A stretch of DNA of 64,000 nt from Galbitalea sp036266835 (lineage in GTDB: Bacteria > Actinomycetota > Actinomycetes > Actinomycetales > Microbacteriaceae), in the NCBI GenBank assembly GCA_036266835.1, contig DATAXD010000020.1, positions 1 through 64,000 of the forward strand, in the 5' to 3' direction. The position numbers were made by a program, and so were the translations under genes. How positions within the stretch are numbered: the stretch's first letter is position 1; every line of letters begins with the position of its first letter. Shown here one piece after another: positions 52,644-61,283 of the stretch. Below the pieces are notes generated by a model. It was not told where the DNA came from. It worked only from the letters and a program-made list of their open reading frames with translations, and searched no databases.

Positions 52644-53423
52644 ATGGCCGCGAGGGGAACCCGGAAAGCCGTGCCGGAGGGCTCTGCGGTGGGCAACTCC
52701 GAAGACGACGCCGCGGACGACGGCGGGCCGGCGCTGCCCCACGTCCCGCTGCTCAAGGACGCGCTTGCCACCACGCCCGCCGAGGTGAAGCCCACCTGGC
52801 GCGGCTGGATTCACGCCGGTACGTTCCCGGTCGCGATCGCTCTGGGCATCATCCTGATCGTTCTCGCGGACGGGGTCGCGGCGAAGGTCAGCTCGGCAAT
52901 CTTCGTGCTCTCCTCGATGCTGCTGTTCGGCACGTCGGCCCTGTACCACCGCCTCAACTGGCAGCCGCGAACGAAGACGCTGCTGAGGCGCTTCGACCAC
53001 GCGAACATCTTCCTGCTCATCGCCGGGTCGTACACTCCGCTGACAGTGCTGTGCCTGCCGCAGCCGAAGCAGACCATCCTGTTGTCGGTCATCTGGGGCG
53101 GTGCCGGGCTCGGCATGCTGTTTCGGATCTTCTTTATCCGGGCACCGCGCTGGCTCTACGTGCCCCTCTACATCCTGCTCGGCTGGGCCGCGCTCGCGTT
53201 CATCGTGGACTTCTTCGACGCGAACGCGGTGACGATGACGCTCATCCTCGTCGGCGGCGCGTTCTACACCGGCGGCGCGCTCGTCTACGGACTAAAGCGA
53301 CCGAATCCGTTTCCCGGCAAATTCGGCTTCCACGAGATCTTCCACACCTGCACACTGCTCGCGTTCCTGTGCCACTGGGTCGGCATCCTGCTGATCGCGA
53401 CCAACCCGCCGGTGCTGCGCTAG
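52644..53423 (+). CDS. Hemolysin III/YqfA (PAQR-type) membrane protein
   Basis: The 259-residue protein has seven membrane helices and the conserved residues of the family: the S-A-L-Y-H-R motif, F-D-H-A-N-I-F and the C-terminal H-E-I-F-H ... F-L-C-H histidines that bind zinc in PAQR relatives. Function in bacteria is unclear. ATG 52644 is preferred over ATG 52629. Its stop overlaps that of the next, convergent gene by 4 bases. Confidence 0.9.
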   Translation: MAARGTRKAVPEGSAVGNSEDDAADDGGPALPHVPLLKDALATTPAEVKPTWRGWIHAGTFPVAIALGIILIVLADGVAAKVSSAIFVLSSMLLFGTSALYHRLNWQPRTKTLLRRFDHANIFLLIAGSYTPLTVLCLPQPKQTILLSVIWGGAGLGMLFRIFFIRAPRWLYVPLYILLGWAALAFIVDFFDANAVTMTLILVGGAFYTGGALVYGLKRPNPFPGKFGFHEIFHTCTLLAFLCHWVGILLIATNPPVLR

Positions 53424-53761
53424 CCGCCCCACTTCGGTGGCGCGTCGGTGCCATCGACTGGTTTCGCCTTGCCGCGGCCGGCTTTGCGTGCTGCCGCCTC
53501 GGCCGCGCGATCGGCTTCGGCCTGTTCCTCGGCGAGCTTGATGCGAACCTCTTCGCGATAGCGCGAGCGACGGATGCGACGGTTCATGTCGATGAGCAGC
53601 AGAATCGTCGCGACCGCGACGACCAGGATCGCGATGAACCCCCACACGCCCGGCGTGATCAGGTTGGGGTTACCGGTGTAGTCCGGGAACGGGGTCGGCG
53701 ATGGCGCAGCAAGTCTGGCGAAGTGCAACAGGCTTTCGGTAACAGCGGTCACGGGGCTCAC
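53420..53761 (-). CDS. Small single-pass membrane protein
   Basis: The 113-residue protein has one membrane helix (about 38-58) and a charged, alanine/glutamate-rich cytoplasmic tail that is probably a coiled helix. It overlaps the mca stop by 4 bases and is cotranslated with it; the pair is conserved in related actinobacteria as far as I recall. Function unknown. Confidence 0.75.
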   Translation of the reverse strand: MSPVTAVTESLLHFARLAAPSPTPFPDYTGNPNLITPGVWGFIAILVVAVATILLLIDMNRRIRRSRYREEVRIKLAEEQAEADRAAEAAARKAGRGKAKPVDGTDAPPKWGG

Positions 53762-54642
53762 GCTGCCTCCTCGTCGTCATCGGCTATTCCGGCAAACAGG
53801 TCGTCCTCGGGCAGCTCGGTCTCTACCTGAGAATCAGCAAGCTGGAAGTCTTCCCACGGCCACACCTCGCGCTGGAGATCGTTGGGCCACAGGAAGAACG
53901 TGCTCTGCGGCGAGACCTGAGAAGCGTGCGAGCGCAGCGCCTCGTCGCGCACCTCGAGAAAGTCTCCGACCGGGATGTGGGTCGTCGCCAGATCGGGACG
54001 ATCGAACCAGCGGCGGATCCCGGCGATCTCCTGGACCAGTTCGCTGTCCTCGCCGTCGCGAGCGACCAGCGCGTCATACATGGCGTTCACACGCGGCCCG
54101 TTGAAGATGCGGTCGTAGTAGGTCTTGCTGATTGTCCAGGGCGCACCGGCGTCCGGGTACCGGGTGGGGTCTGCCGCAGCATCCCGCGCGTAAATAGAGA
54201 TGAGGTGGGTGCGAACGTGGTCGGGATGCGGATAGCCGCCCTCCTCGTCGTACGTGATCATGACCTGCGGGCGGAACTCACGGATGAGCCGAACGAGCGG
54301 CTCAGCGGAGATCTCGAGTGGGATCGAGGCGAAGCTGTTCACCGGCTCCGGTTCGCCATCCTCCGGCCATCCGGAGTCGGCGTAACCGAGCCAGCGATGC
54401 TGGATGCCCATCACCTCGGCCGCGCGCGCCATTTCGATCCGACGCAGACCGGGCAGGTCTCGATCGGCCATCGCCTGCGCGTGCGCGGGAAAGTGCTCGT
54501 TGAGCACCCGACCCTCCTCGCCGCCCGTGCAGCTCACCACGAGAGCTTTGGAGCCCCGACTGACGTAATACGCGAGGGTGCCCGCGCCCTTTGAGGATTC
54601 GTCGTCCGGATGCGCGTGGACGGACAGCAGTCGCAGTGTCAC
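53758..54642 (-). CDS. mca: Mycothiol S-conjugate amidase
   Basis: Mca cleaves mycothiol conjugates of toxins and antibiotics so the mercapturic acid can be exported. The 294-residue zinc enzyme of the PIG-L/LmbE fold has the metal motif H-A-H-P-D-D-E-S-S and H-P-D-H. GTG 54640-54642 has AGGAG 4 bases upstream; the longer open frame is unlikely. The closely related MshB is shorter and differs around the active site, so Mca is the better call. Shows the organism makes mycothiol. Confidence 0.92.
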   Translation of the reverse strand: MTLRLLSVHAHPDDESSKGAGTLAYYVSRGSKALVVSCTGGEEGRVLNEHFPAHAQAMADRDLPGLRRIEMARAAEVMGIQHRWLGYADSGWPEDGEPEPVNSFASIPLEISAEPLVRLIREFRPQVMITYDEEGGYPHPDHVRTHLISIYARDAAADPTRYPDAGAPWTISKTYYDRIFNGPRVNAMYDALVARDGEDSELVQEIAGIRRWFDRPDLATTHIPVGDFLEVRDEALRSHASQVSPQSTFFLWPNDLQREVWPWEDFQLADSQVETELPEDDLFAGIADDDEEAA

Positions 54643-54731
54643 TAAACTCCTAGGAATGTGCCGGTAGCGTTGGCCCAATGGCCCTGGGACTCGAACCACA
54701 GCCAAGTCCAGACTAATCGCAGGAGTTTGAG

Positions 54732-55130
54732 GTGTCGGCAACCGACCTGAACGCGCGATACGGACGCACCGCTTCCCGTCGCCGACGCACCATCGTCGGC
54801 GCGATCGTGCTCGCTTCTGTCATCCTTGTGACGTTCGGCGCCTGGGCCATCTGGGTTGGCCTCTTTCAACCGAGCGCGGCTGTCGAGTACGTCTCGGTCG
54901 GGCAGACCAGGGTGAGCTCGAACCAACTCAAAGTGACCTGGGAACTCTCGGTCGACACCGGCACCCCGACCAAATGCGCCATCCAGGCTCTCGATGCAAA
55001 TTTCGGCATCGTGGGCTGGAAGATCGTCTCGATACCGGCATCCGCCACGCGGTCGCGCACGTTATCAAGCATCGTGCGAACCGCCCAGCCTGCCGTCTCC
55101 GGGTTGATCTACCAATGCTGGCTGTCTTAA
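54732..55130 (+). CDS. DUF4307 family membrane-anchored protein
   Basis: The 132-residue protein has a short basic N-terminus (G-R-T-A-S-R-R-R-R-T), one membrane helix and an extracytoplasmic domain with two cysteines (K-C-A-I and Y-Q-C-W-L-S). The family is found beside mca in actinobacteria and is uncharacterised. A GGAG site precedes GTG 54732. Confidence 0.85.
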   Translation: MSATDLNARYGRTASRRRRTIVGAIVLASVILVTFGAWAIWVGLFQPSAAVEYVSVGQTRVSSNQLKVTWELSVDTGTPTKCAIQALDANFGIVGWKIVSIPASATRSRTLSSIVRTAQPAVSGLIYQCWLS

Positions 55131-55184
55131 GCTGATGCATTCGCCGCTGCTTCATCATTAGACGAATTGACAGCGAGACTCACG

Positions 55185-55219
55185 GACCGGTCGTTCGAAG
55201 GCCGGTCATTATCTTTGTT
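55185..55219 (+). terminator. Possible terminator GACCGG-N11-CCGGTC plus T-rich tail
   Basis: A 6-bp stem is followed by ATTATCTTTGTTT in the 115-base gap before greA. It may end the DUF4307 transcript. Confidence 0.35.
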
Positions 55220-55245
55220 TGCTTACGTCCCGCACGAGGAGAACC

Positions 55246-55731
55246 ATGTCAGACACCAGCGTCACCTGGCTTACCCAGGATGCGTTCGACCGGCTGACGG
55301 CTGAACTGGAACACCTTGAGCGCGACGGTCGCACCGAGATTGCCAAGAAGATCGAGTCGGCGCGCGAAGAGGGCGACCTCAAGGAGAACGGCGGATACCA
55401 CGCCGCGAAAGAGGAGCAGGGCAAGATCGAGGCGCGCATCCGAGTTCTCACGCAGCTGCTGCGCACTGCGACCGTCGGGGACGCTCCGGAGAGCCATGGC
55501 GTCGTCGAGCCCGGAACCGTCGTGACGGCGAAGATCCAGGGTGACGAGTCGGTGTTCCTGATCGGAAACCGCGAGATGGCGGAGGGCAGCGAGCTCGACG
55601 TCTATAGCGAGGCGTCGCCGCTGGGCACCGCGATCATCGGGCTGAAGATCGGCGATACGAAGACCTACACGGCTCCGAACGGCAAGCCCATCTCGGTCGA
55701 AATCCTGAAGGTCGACACCTACCAGCCCTAA
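55246..55731 (+). CDS. greA: Transcription elongation factor GreA
   Basis: GreA rescues backtracked RNA polymerase by stimulating transcript cleavage. The 161-residue protein has the N-terminal coiled coil with the acidic tip (R-E-E-G-D-L-K-E-N) and C-terminal FKBP-like domain. ATG 55246 follows an AGGAG site. Monocistronic, with a palindromic element downstream. Confidence 0.96.
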   Translation: MSDTSVTWLTQDAFDRLTAELEHLERDGRTEIAKKIESAREEGDLKENGGYHAAKEEQGKIEARIRVLTQLLRTATVGDAPESHGVVEPGTVVTAKIQGDESVFLIGNREMAEGSELDVYSEASPLGTAIIGLKIGDTKTYTAPNGKPISVEILKVDTYQP

Positions 55732-55740
55732 ACCACCATC

Positions 55741-55819
55741 GTTGTGCAGGAGTTTCGAACTCGAGGTGCCGGCAATCCGGCGCAGGTGCACAGCGAAGTG
55801 GCTGTAACTCCTGCACAAC
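55741..55819. repeat. Palindromic element with perfect 14-bp inverted ends
   Basis: GTTGTGCAGGAGTT (55741-55754) and AACTCCTGCACAAC (55806-55819) enclose 51 bases that contain a smaller hairpin GCCGG/CCGGC. It lies between the convergent ends of greA and ilvA, so it may terminate both, but the long arms and a TTTCGAAC sequence shared with the element at 28887 suggest a dispersed repeat. Confidence 0.75.
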
Positions 55820-55859
55820 GCGAGTTGGAGGTGGCTCTACGACGCGAGTGGTGCGGCAG

Positions 55860-57122
55860 CTAGAAGTCGACCCTCGGGTCGTAGCCGGCTTCGCGCAGGT
55901 TGTTCAGCACGAGCTCGGCGTGTTCGGGGCCACGAGTCTCGATGTGGAGCTCGAGCTCGACCTCGCTGATCCCCATCCCGGTGCTGTGCCGACTGTGGAG
56001 CACCTCGACCACGTTGGCATTGGAGGCCGCAACGATCCCCGCCGTCCTCGCCAGCTCGCCCGGCCGGTCGGGCAGCGGGATGCGCAGCTTGAGGTAGCGC
56101 TCGGATGCGGCAAGTCCGTGGCTGATGATTCGCTCCATGACGAGCGGATCGATGTTGCCGCCGGACAGGATGGCAACCGTCGTACCGGAGTTCTGGATCT
56201 TGCCCGCGAGAATTGCCGCGATGCCCACCGCCCCCGCCGGTTCGACGACGAGCTTCGCGCGCTCGAGCAGCACCAGCAGCGCACGAGCGATGTCGTTCTC
56301 CTCCACGGTGACGACCTCGTCGACGACGTCCCGAACGATCTCGAAGTTGAGCACCCCGGGCTTGCTGACCGCGATGCCATCGGCGATCGTGGGCAGGATG
56401 GGGACGTGGGTCGGCTCACCCGCGATCAGTGACGTCGGATATGCGGCCGCATTCGCGGCCTGTACCCCGATGACGCGAACGGTGCTACCGAGCACGGCGG
56501 CACGCTGTTTGACGGCGCTCGCGACACCCGAAATCAGCCCGCCGCCGCCGATCGGAACCAGGATCGTGTCAACGTCGGGCAGCTGATCCAGGATCTCGAG
56601 CCCGAGCGTGCCTTGCCCCGCAACGATGTCGAAGTGATCGAACGGATGGATGAAGACGGCGCCGGTCTTCCGGGCAAATTCGGCGGCCGCTCGAAGCGTC
56701 TCATCGATGACGTCGCCGGAAAGCTCGACATCTGCCCCGTATTCGCGGGTTGCCGACAGCTTCGGCAGTGCCGCGCCCACGGGCATGAAGATCGTCGAGG
56801 CTATGCCCAACTCCCGCGCCGCGAACGCGACGCCCTGGGCGTGGTTGCCCGCCGATGCCGCAACCACGCCGCGCGCCTTGTCGGCATCCGAGAGGTGCGA
56901 AAGACGGTTGTAGGCGCCGCGGATCTTGTAGGAGCCGGTGCGCTGGAGATTTTCGCACTTGAGCCACAGGTCGGACCCGAGAACCTCCGACAGCGAGCGC
57001 GAGCTCTCCATCGGCGTCTCATCGACGACGACGGCGACCCGTTCCCGCGCGGCTTCGAAGTCGGCGAGCGTGGGTCCGGGGAACACATCCTCGCCGGTGC
57101 CGACCGCCACCGCCTCAGTCAT
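55860..57122 (-). CDS. ilvA: Threonine ammonia-lyase (threonine dehydratase) with C-terminal ACT-like domain
   Basis: This PLP enzyme converts threonine to 2-oxobutyrate and ammonia. The 420-residue protein has the PLP lysine in R-T-G-S-Y-K-I-R-G-A-Y-N, the phosphate loop S-A-G-N-H-A-Q-G and G-G-G-G-L-I-S-G, and a C-terminal ACT-like regulatory domain of about 90 residues. The short single-ACT form may be the catabolic type. ATG 57120-57122 overlaps the stop of the AI-2E-type gene by 8 bases, implying coupled translation. Confidence 0.93.
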   Translation of the reverse strand: MTEAVAVGTGEDVFPGPTLADFEAARERVAVVVDETPMESSRSLSEVLGSDLWLKCENLQRTGSYKIRGAYNRLSHLSDADKARGVVAASAGNHAQGVAFAARELGIASTIFMPVGAALPKLSATREYGADVELSGDVIDETLRAAAEFARKTGAVFIHPFDHFDIVAGQGTLGLEILDQLPDVDTILVPIGGGGLISGVASAVKQRAAVLGSTVRVIGVQAANAAAYPTSLIAGEPTHVPILPTIADGIAVSKPGVLNFEIVRDVVDEVVTVEENDIARALLVLLERAKLVVEPAGAVGIAAILAGKIQNSGTTVAILSGGNIDPLVMERIISHGLAASERYLKLRIPLPDRPGELARTAGIVAASNANVVEVLHSRHSTGMGISEVELELHIETRGPEHAELVLNNLREAGYDPRVDF

Positions 57123-58290
57123 TGCCGGTAACCAGGTCGAAGTCGCGCCCGGGCGGACCGTTTGCCCCACGCCATCCGCCTCGGGCGATGTACCGCGTCA
57201 TCACATTGACGACGGCGACGAGTGGCACGGCGAACAGGGCGCCCGGGATGTGCCCGACGTAGGCGCCGGCCGCCACCGCGAGCACGATCGCCAGCGGATG
57301 CACGCGAACCGCATTGCCCGTGATGAACGGATGCAGCAGGTTGCCCTCGATGATGTGAACCGCCAGGACGATGGCCAGCATGATGAGCGCGGTGATCGGG
57401 TTGTCGTAGACGAGTGCGACGAACACCGCGAGCGCTCCGCTGAGCACGGCACCGACAATGGGAACGAAGGCAGCGAGAAAGACGATGATCGCAATCGGCA
57501 CCGCGAGCGGCAGGCGCAGGATGAGCGCGCCGGCTCCAATAAACACGGCGTCCACGAGCGCGACCAGGAGCTGAACACGGATGAACGCGGTGAGCGTCTT
57601 CCAGCCAGCCTGTCCCGCTCCATCCACGGCCGAGCGCGCACGGCGCGGGAAGAGCCGCACGACCCAGCGCCAGATGCGCGCGCCATCGAGCACCAGGAAG
57701 ATCGTCGCGAAGATGGTCAGCAACAGACCGGTGAGCACACTTGCAGCGGTCTTAGCGACGAGACCCGCTCCGCTGGCGAGTGCACCATCCTTCTGGATGG
57801 TCTTGGAGAGATCGCCGACGAAGCCGGCGTACTGCGCTTTCGAGATGTTGAACGGCGGAACCGCAAGGAACGACTGGAAGTTGGTATACGCCTTCAGCGT
57901 TTGCTTCTCGAGGTTGGGCAGCCCGTGTCGAACCTGCACGATCACCACGAGCACCAGGCCCGAAATGATCGCGGCGGCCAGGACGATGGCGAGCAGAATC
58001 GCGAGCCACCGTGGCCAGTGATGGCGGATCAGGAATTCCTTGAGCGGCACCAGGAGAGCCGCGATCAGCATCGCGATCAGGAACGGCACAACGATGACGC
58101 GGATGGTGAAGATCAGGTAGCCGACAACGACCAGAACGGCGACGACGGCGAGGATTCGCCAGGCCCACTGGCCGGCAATCTCGACCGGGACCGGTATCGC
58201 TTCGTCGACGAGTTTCTTGCGATCGGCTCCGCTGAGGGTCTTGCGAGCGTTCGCCTCTGGCGACGCGGGGCGGGGCCTCCAGAGCTTCAT
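57115..58290 (-). CDS. AI-2E family transporter (permease)
   Basis: The 391-residue membrane protein has about eight helices and the family pattern near the C-terminus (H-I-I-E-G-N-L-L-H-P-F-I-T-G and A-G-A-Y-V-G-H-I-P-G). Proteins of this family include a putative autoinducer-2 exporter and Na+/H+ antiporters; the substrate here is open. It is cotranscribed with ilvA. Confidence 0.88.
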   Translation of the reverse strand: MKLWRPRPASPEANARKTLSGADRKKLVDEAIPVPVEIAGQWAWRILAVVAVLVVVGYLIFTIRVIVVPFLIAMLIAALLVPLKEFLIRHHWPRWLAILLAIVLAAAIISGLVLVVIVQVRHGLPNLEKQTLKAYTNFQSFLAVPPFNISKAQYAGFVGDLSKTIQKDGALASGAGLVAKTAASVLTGLLLTIFATIFLVLDGARIWRWVVRLFPRRARSAVDGAGQAGWKTLTAFIRVQLLVALVDAVFIGAGALILRLPLAVPIAIIVFLAAFVPIVGAVLSGALAVFVALVYDNPITALIMLAIVLAVHIIEGNLLHPFITGNAVRVHPLAIVLAVAAGAYVGHIPGALFAVPLVAVVNVMTRYIARGGWRGANGPPGRDFDLVTGND

Positions 58291-58377
58291 CGGTTCAGTC
58301 TAGAACCTGTGCTTGGGAGGTCCGGACCGAATCATGAAACTCCTTCAGCTTGCCTGCAGGAGCGCTGTCGGACCGAC

Positions 58378-59469
58378 TCAGCGCTCCGGGACAACCGACA
58401 CCGGCGCCCCTTTGAACTGCACGGTGACCGCGTCCCCGGGCTCGTGCCGATCGCTCACGTCGTGCTGCACGGCGACGATCGTCTCGTCGCTGAGACGCAC
58501 CTGCGTGCGCCGGAAACTCCCAAGAAAACTGGACGTCACGATCGTGCCGTCGATTCCCTTCGCGCCCGCCTTCTTAGCTGCAATGAGGATGTCCTCCGGA
58601 CGCACCATGGCCAGTACGGCACCATCGGGTGGCGCTTCGCCGAGCAGCTGCAACTCGGTGCCGTAGACGGTGGCCGTGTGACCTGCGAGCGTCGCCGGGA
58701 TGCGGTTGCTCAGGCCCACGAAGTTGGCGACGAACGCGGTTGCCGGCGCCGTGTAGAGCTCTTCGGGCGTGCCGATCTGCTCCACGTTGCCGGCGTTCAT
58801 GACGGCAACCCGATCGGCGACGGCGAGCGCCTCTTCCTGGTCGTGCGTCACGAAGAGTGTCGTGATACCCAGCTCGGTCTGGATGCGCCTGATCTGGTCG
58901 CGCAGTTGCACTCGCACCTTCGCGTCGAGGGCCGACAGCGGCTCGTCGAGTAGCAGCACCCGGGGGCGCGTCACGAGCGCGCGGGCGAGCGCGACGCGCT
59001 GCTGCTGGCCGCCGGAGAGCTGGTGGGCGTAGCGGGAACCGAGGTGGCCGAGGCCGACCATGTCGAGGGCCTCGCTGCTGCGACGTTCGCGCGCTGCGGC
59101 ATCCACCCGGCGCATCCGCAGTCCGAACTCGACGTTCTCCATCACCGTCATGTGCGGGAACAGCGAGTACGACTGGAAGACCATGCCGATGTCGCGCTTG
59201 TTCACCGGCACATCGACGACGTCCTCGCCGTCGATGAGGATGCGGCCCTCGGTCACCTGCTCGAGTCCGGACAGGGTGCGCAGGACGGTCGTCTTGCCGC
59301 ATCCGGATGGCCCGAGGAGGGCGATGAATTCGCCGGGCTTCATGGTCAGATCCACGCCGGTCAGGGCAAACTGACCGGAGAATTCCTTGGTCACACCAAC
59401 CAGCTGTACTGTCGCGCCTTCGCGCGCGACGTACGTCGCCGCAGTGTCTGTGGTGATGATCGAGGTCAT
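58378..59469 (-). CDS. ABC transporter ATPase with TOBE domain (PotA/FbpC type; aminophosphonate importer suggested)
   Basis: The 363-residue protein has Walker A G-P-S-G-C-G-K-T-T, signature L-S-G-G-Q-Q-Q-R, Walker B L-L-L-D-E-P-L-S-A-L-D and a C-terminal TOBE region. This type powers import of polyamines, iron or phosphonates. It is the last gene of a four-gene importer unit, overlapping the permease gene by 4 bases. The divergent PbfA-like enzyme points to 2-aminoethylphosphonate or a related compound; inference from context. Confidence 0.88.
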   Translation of the reverse strand: MTSIITTDTAATYVAREGATVQLVGVTKEFSGQFALTGVDLTMKPGEFIALLGPSGCGKTTVLRTLSGLEQVTEGRILIDGEDVVDVPVNKRDIGMVFQSYSLFPHMTVMENVEFGLRMRRVDAAARERRSSEALDMVGLGHLGSRYAHQLSGGQQQRVALARALVTRPRVLLLDEPLSALDAKVRVQLRDQIRRIQTELGITTLFVTHDQEEALAVADRVAVMNAGNVEQIGTPEELYTAPATAFVANFVGLSNRIPATLAGHTATVYGTELQLLGEAPPDGAVLAMVRPEDILIAAKKAGAKGIDGTIVTSSFLGSFRRTQVRLSDETIVAVQHDVSDRHEPGDAVTVQFKGAPVSVVPER

Positions 59470-60314
59470 GAGATTGTTCGCTTTCGGCGGGACGGACGAC
59501 TGCCGCGGACCCGGAAGGTTCCGAAGCGGCCGATGACGACAAGGAGGATGAAGACGAAGACGAGCGCGAACACCGAGAAGATGACGCCGGCGTAGGGATC
59601 GGTTTGCTGGATGAGCAACAGCGCCGTCTGGAACGTCGTCTGGCTCAGGAACGCGGCGATCGTGTACTCACCCAGCACCACCGCGACCGTCAGCAGAACC
59701 GCCGACAGGATGCCTCGACGAAGGTTCGGCAGGATGACGCGCCACATGACCTCGAACCAGCTTGCCCCGAGCGACCGAGCGGCCTCGCTGAGCGTCGTCA
59801 CCTCGACCGCGGCGAGATTTGTCGCGATCGGTCGGAACGCGTACGGCAGGCAGATCACCCCGATCGCGAACGCGAGCGTGTAGGGAGTCGCGCCGAAAAT
59901 CTGCGCCACCGTCTGGTACGCCGGGATGAATCCGACAACGAGCACCACCGTGGGAATCGTCAGCGGGATCAGGCAGATGAATTCGAGCACCTTGCGCATT
60001 CGCGGAAACTTCAACTCGATGAGGATCATCGTAGGAAGCAGCAGCACCAGCACGATCAGCACGGTGAACAGCGCGATGACCAGCGAGTTCTGCACGCCCT
60101 GGAACAGCGGATCGTAGGTCGACTCGTTGGCCGGGTTGAACAGGTCGATGTAGTGCGCAACTCCGTACGGTTGCACATTGTCCACCGGCTGGCCGATCTG
60201 GAACGTGAACTGCACCATCGCGAGGATCGGGACGATCGTGAAGATGCCCGCGACGATCAGGATGAGGTTGCGCGTCGTCTTCGACGGCACGGCACCAAAC
60301 CGTGGCCCGCTCAT
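59466..60314 (-). CDS. ABC transporter permease (second membrane subunit)
   Basis: The 282-residue protein has six membrane helices and the EAA loop E-A-A-R-S-L-G-A-S ... V-I-L-P-N-L. ATG 60312-60314 overlaps the stop of the first permease gene (ATGA); the longer open frame upstream is a shadow. It pairs with the 306-residue permease to form the channel. Confidence 0.92.
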   Translation of the reverse strand: MSGPRFGAVPSKTTRNLILIVAGIFTIVPILAMVQFTFQIGQPVDNVQPYGVAHYIDLFNPANESTYDPLFQGVQNSLVIALFTVLIVLVLLLPTMILIELKFPRMRKVLEFICLIPLTIPTVVLVVGFIPAYQTVAQIFGATPYTLAFAIGVICLPYAFRPIATNLAAVEVTTLSEAARSLGASWFEVMWRVILPNLRRGILSAVLLTVAVVLGEYTIAAFLSQTTFQTALLLIQQTDPYAGVIFSVFALVFVFILLVVIGRFGTFRVRGSRPSRRKRTIS

Positions 60315-61231
60315 CGACGCCACCTCGAGGCCCGGCGCTCCAGCAGTGAGTACAGGTACATGACGACGATCATCGTGACGACCATCGCGAGCGCTAGGAC
60401 GCCGGCGGCGTTCTGATGCCCGACGACCGTCTCGCTGTTGATGAAACCGCGGATGTCCAGCGAAATCAGGCCACCCTGGCTGATGAGGGCTGCGGCAGTC
60501 GCATACGAAGAGAACGAGTTGGCGAACAGCAGGATGACGCTGCCGAAGAAGGCGGGCGCGAGGATCGGAAATCCGATCCGTGTCCAGTAGGTAAAGCGAG
60601 TGCCGCCGAGCGTCGCATTCGCTTCGCCCCACGTCGCCTTGAGTCCCTCCATCGCTGGCATGAACGTGAGCACCATCAGCGGCACCTGGAAGTAAAGGTA
60701 TGGAAGTGACAGGCCGGCCACCTGGTAGAGCAGCGCTCCGTTGTGGTTGAAGCTGGAGAAGACGTTGCTGGTGAGTCCGGCGTGGACCAGGAACTGGGTG
60801 ATGATGCCGTTCGCGCCGACGGTGGCGATGAAGGCGAACGCGAGCATAACGCCGCCGAACTGGGCGAGCACGCTCGATGCCGAGTCGATCGCGGTCCGCA
60901 GACCACCGGTTGGGTTGGTGGCAAGCAGAGCAAGGCAGATCAGGGCTCCGAAGATAGCGCCGACGACGGCGGTGAACGCCGAGAGCGCGACCGTTCCCAG
61001 ATAGTCGCCCTGCACGCCCGGGTCCGCGAGCGCGGAGAAGTTCGCGAACGTGAAGCTCCCCGTCGACGTGAAGAAGCCGCTGCCGACCGCGAGAACCGCG
61101 GGAATCGCCAGGAACAGGATGACGTAGATCGCGAAGGGGGTGAGGCCGAGCCAGATCGCGGTGCGGCGCCGAGATGGTTTCCCGGCGCCGCGCGCGGTCG
61201 TGGCTGACGCAGTTGTTACGGCGGCAGTCAT
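60311..61231 (-). CDS. ABC transporter permease (first membrane subunit)
   Basis: The 306-residue protein has a basic alanine-rich N-terminus, six membrane helices and an EAA-like loop (A-N-A-T-L-G-G-T-R). It lies between the binding-protein gene (52-base gap) and the second permease (4-base overlap). Layout matches PotB/FbpB-type importers. Confidence 0.9.
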   Translation of the reverse strand: MTAAVTTASATTARGAGKPSRRRTAIWLGLTPFAIYVILFLAIPAVLAVGSGFFTSTGSFTFANFSALADPGVQGDYLGTVALSAFTAVVGAIFGALICLALLATNPTGGLRTAIDSASSVLAQFGGVMLAFAFIATVGANGIITQFLVHAGLTSNVFSSFNHNGALLYQVAGLSLPYLYFQVPLMVLTFMPAMEGLKATWGEANATLGGTRFTYWTRIGFPILAPAFFGSVILLFANSFSSYATAAALISQGGLISLDIRGFINSETVVGHQNAAGVLALAMVVTMIVVMYLYSLLERRASRWRR

Positions 61232-61283
61232 TTCGTCGTTTCTATTGGTCCGTTGTGTCTTGTTGTGGAGCGTGCGCGATCGG

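Noticed and set aside
54690..54715. tRNA-like T-loop (GGTTCGAGTCCC read on the minus strand) upstream of mca
   Set aside because: The flanking bases do not form a T stem, and no acceptor, anticodon or D arm can be built around it.
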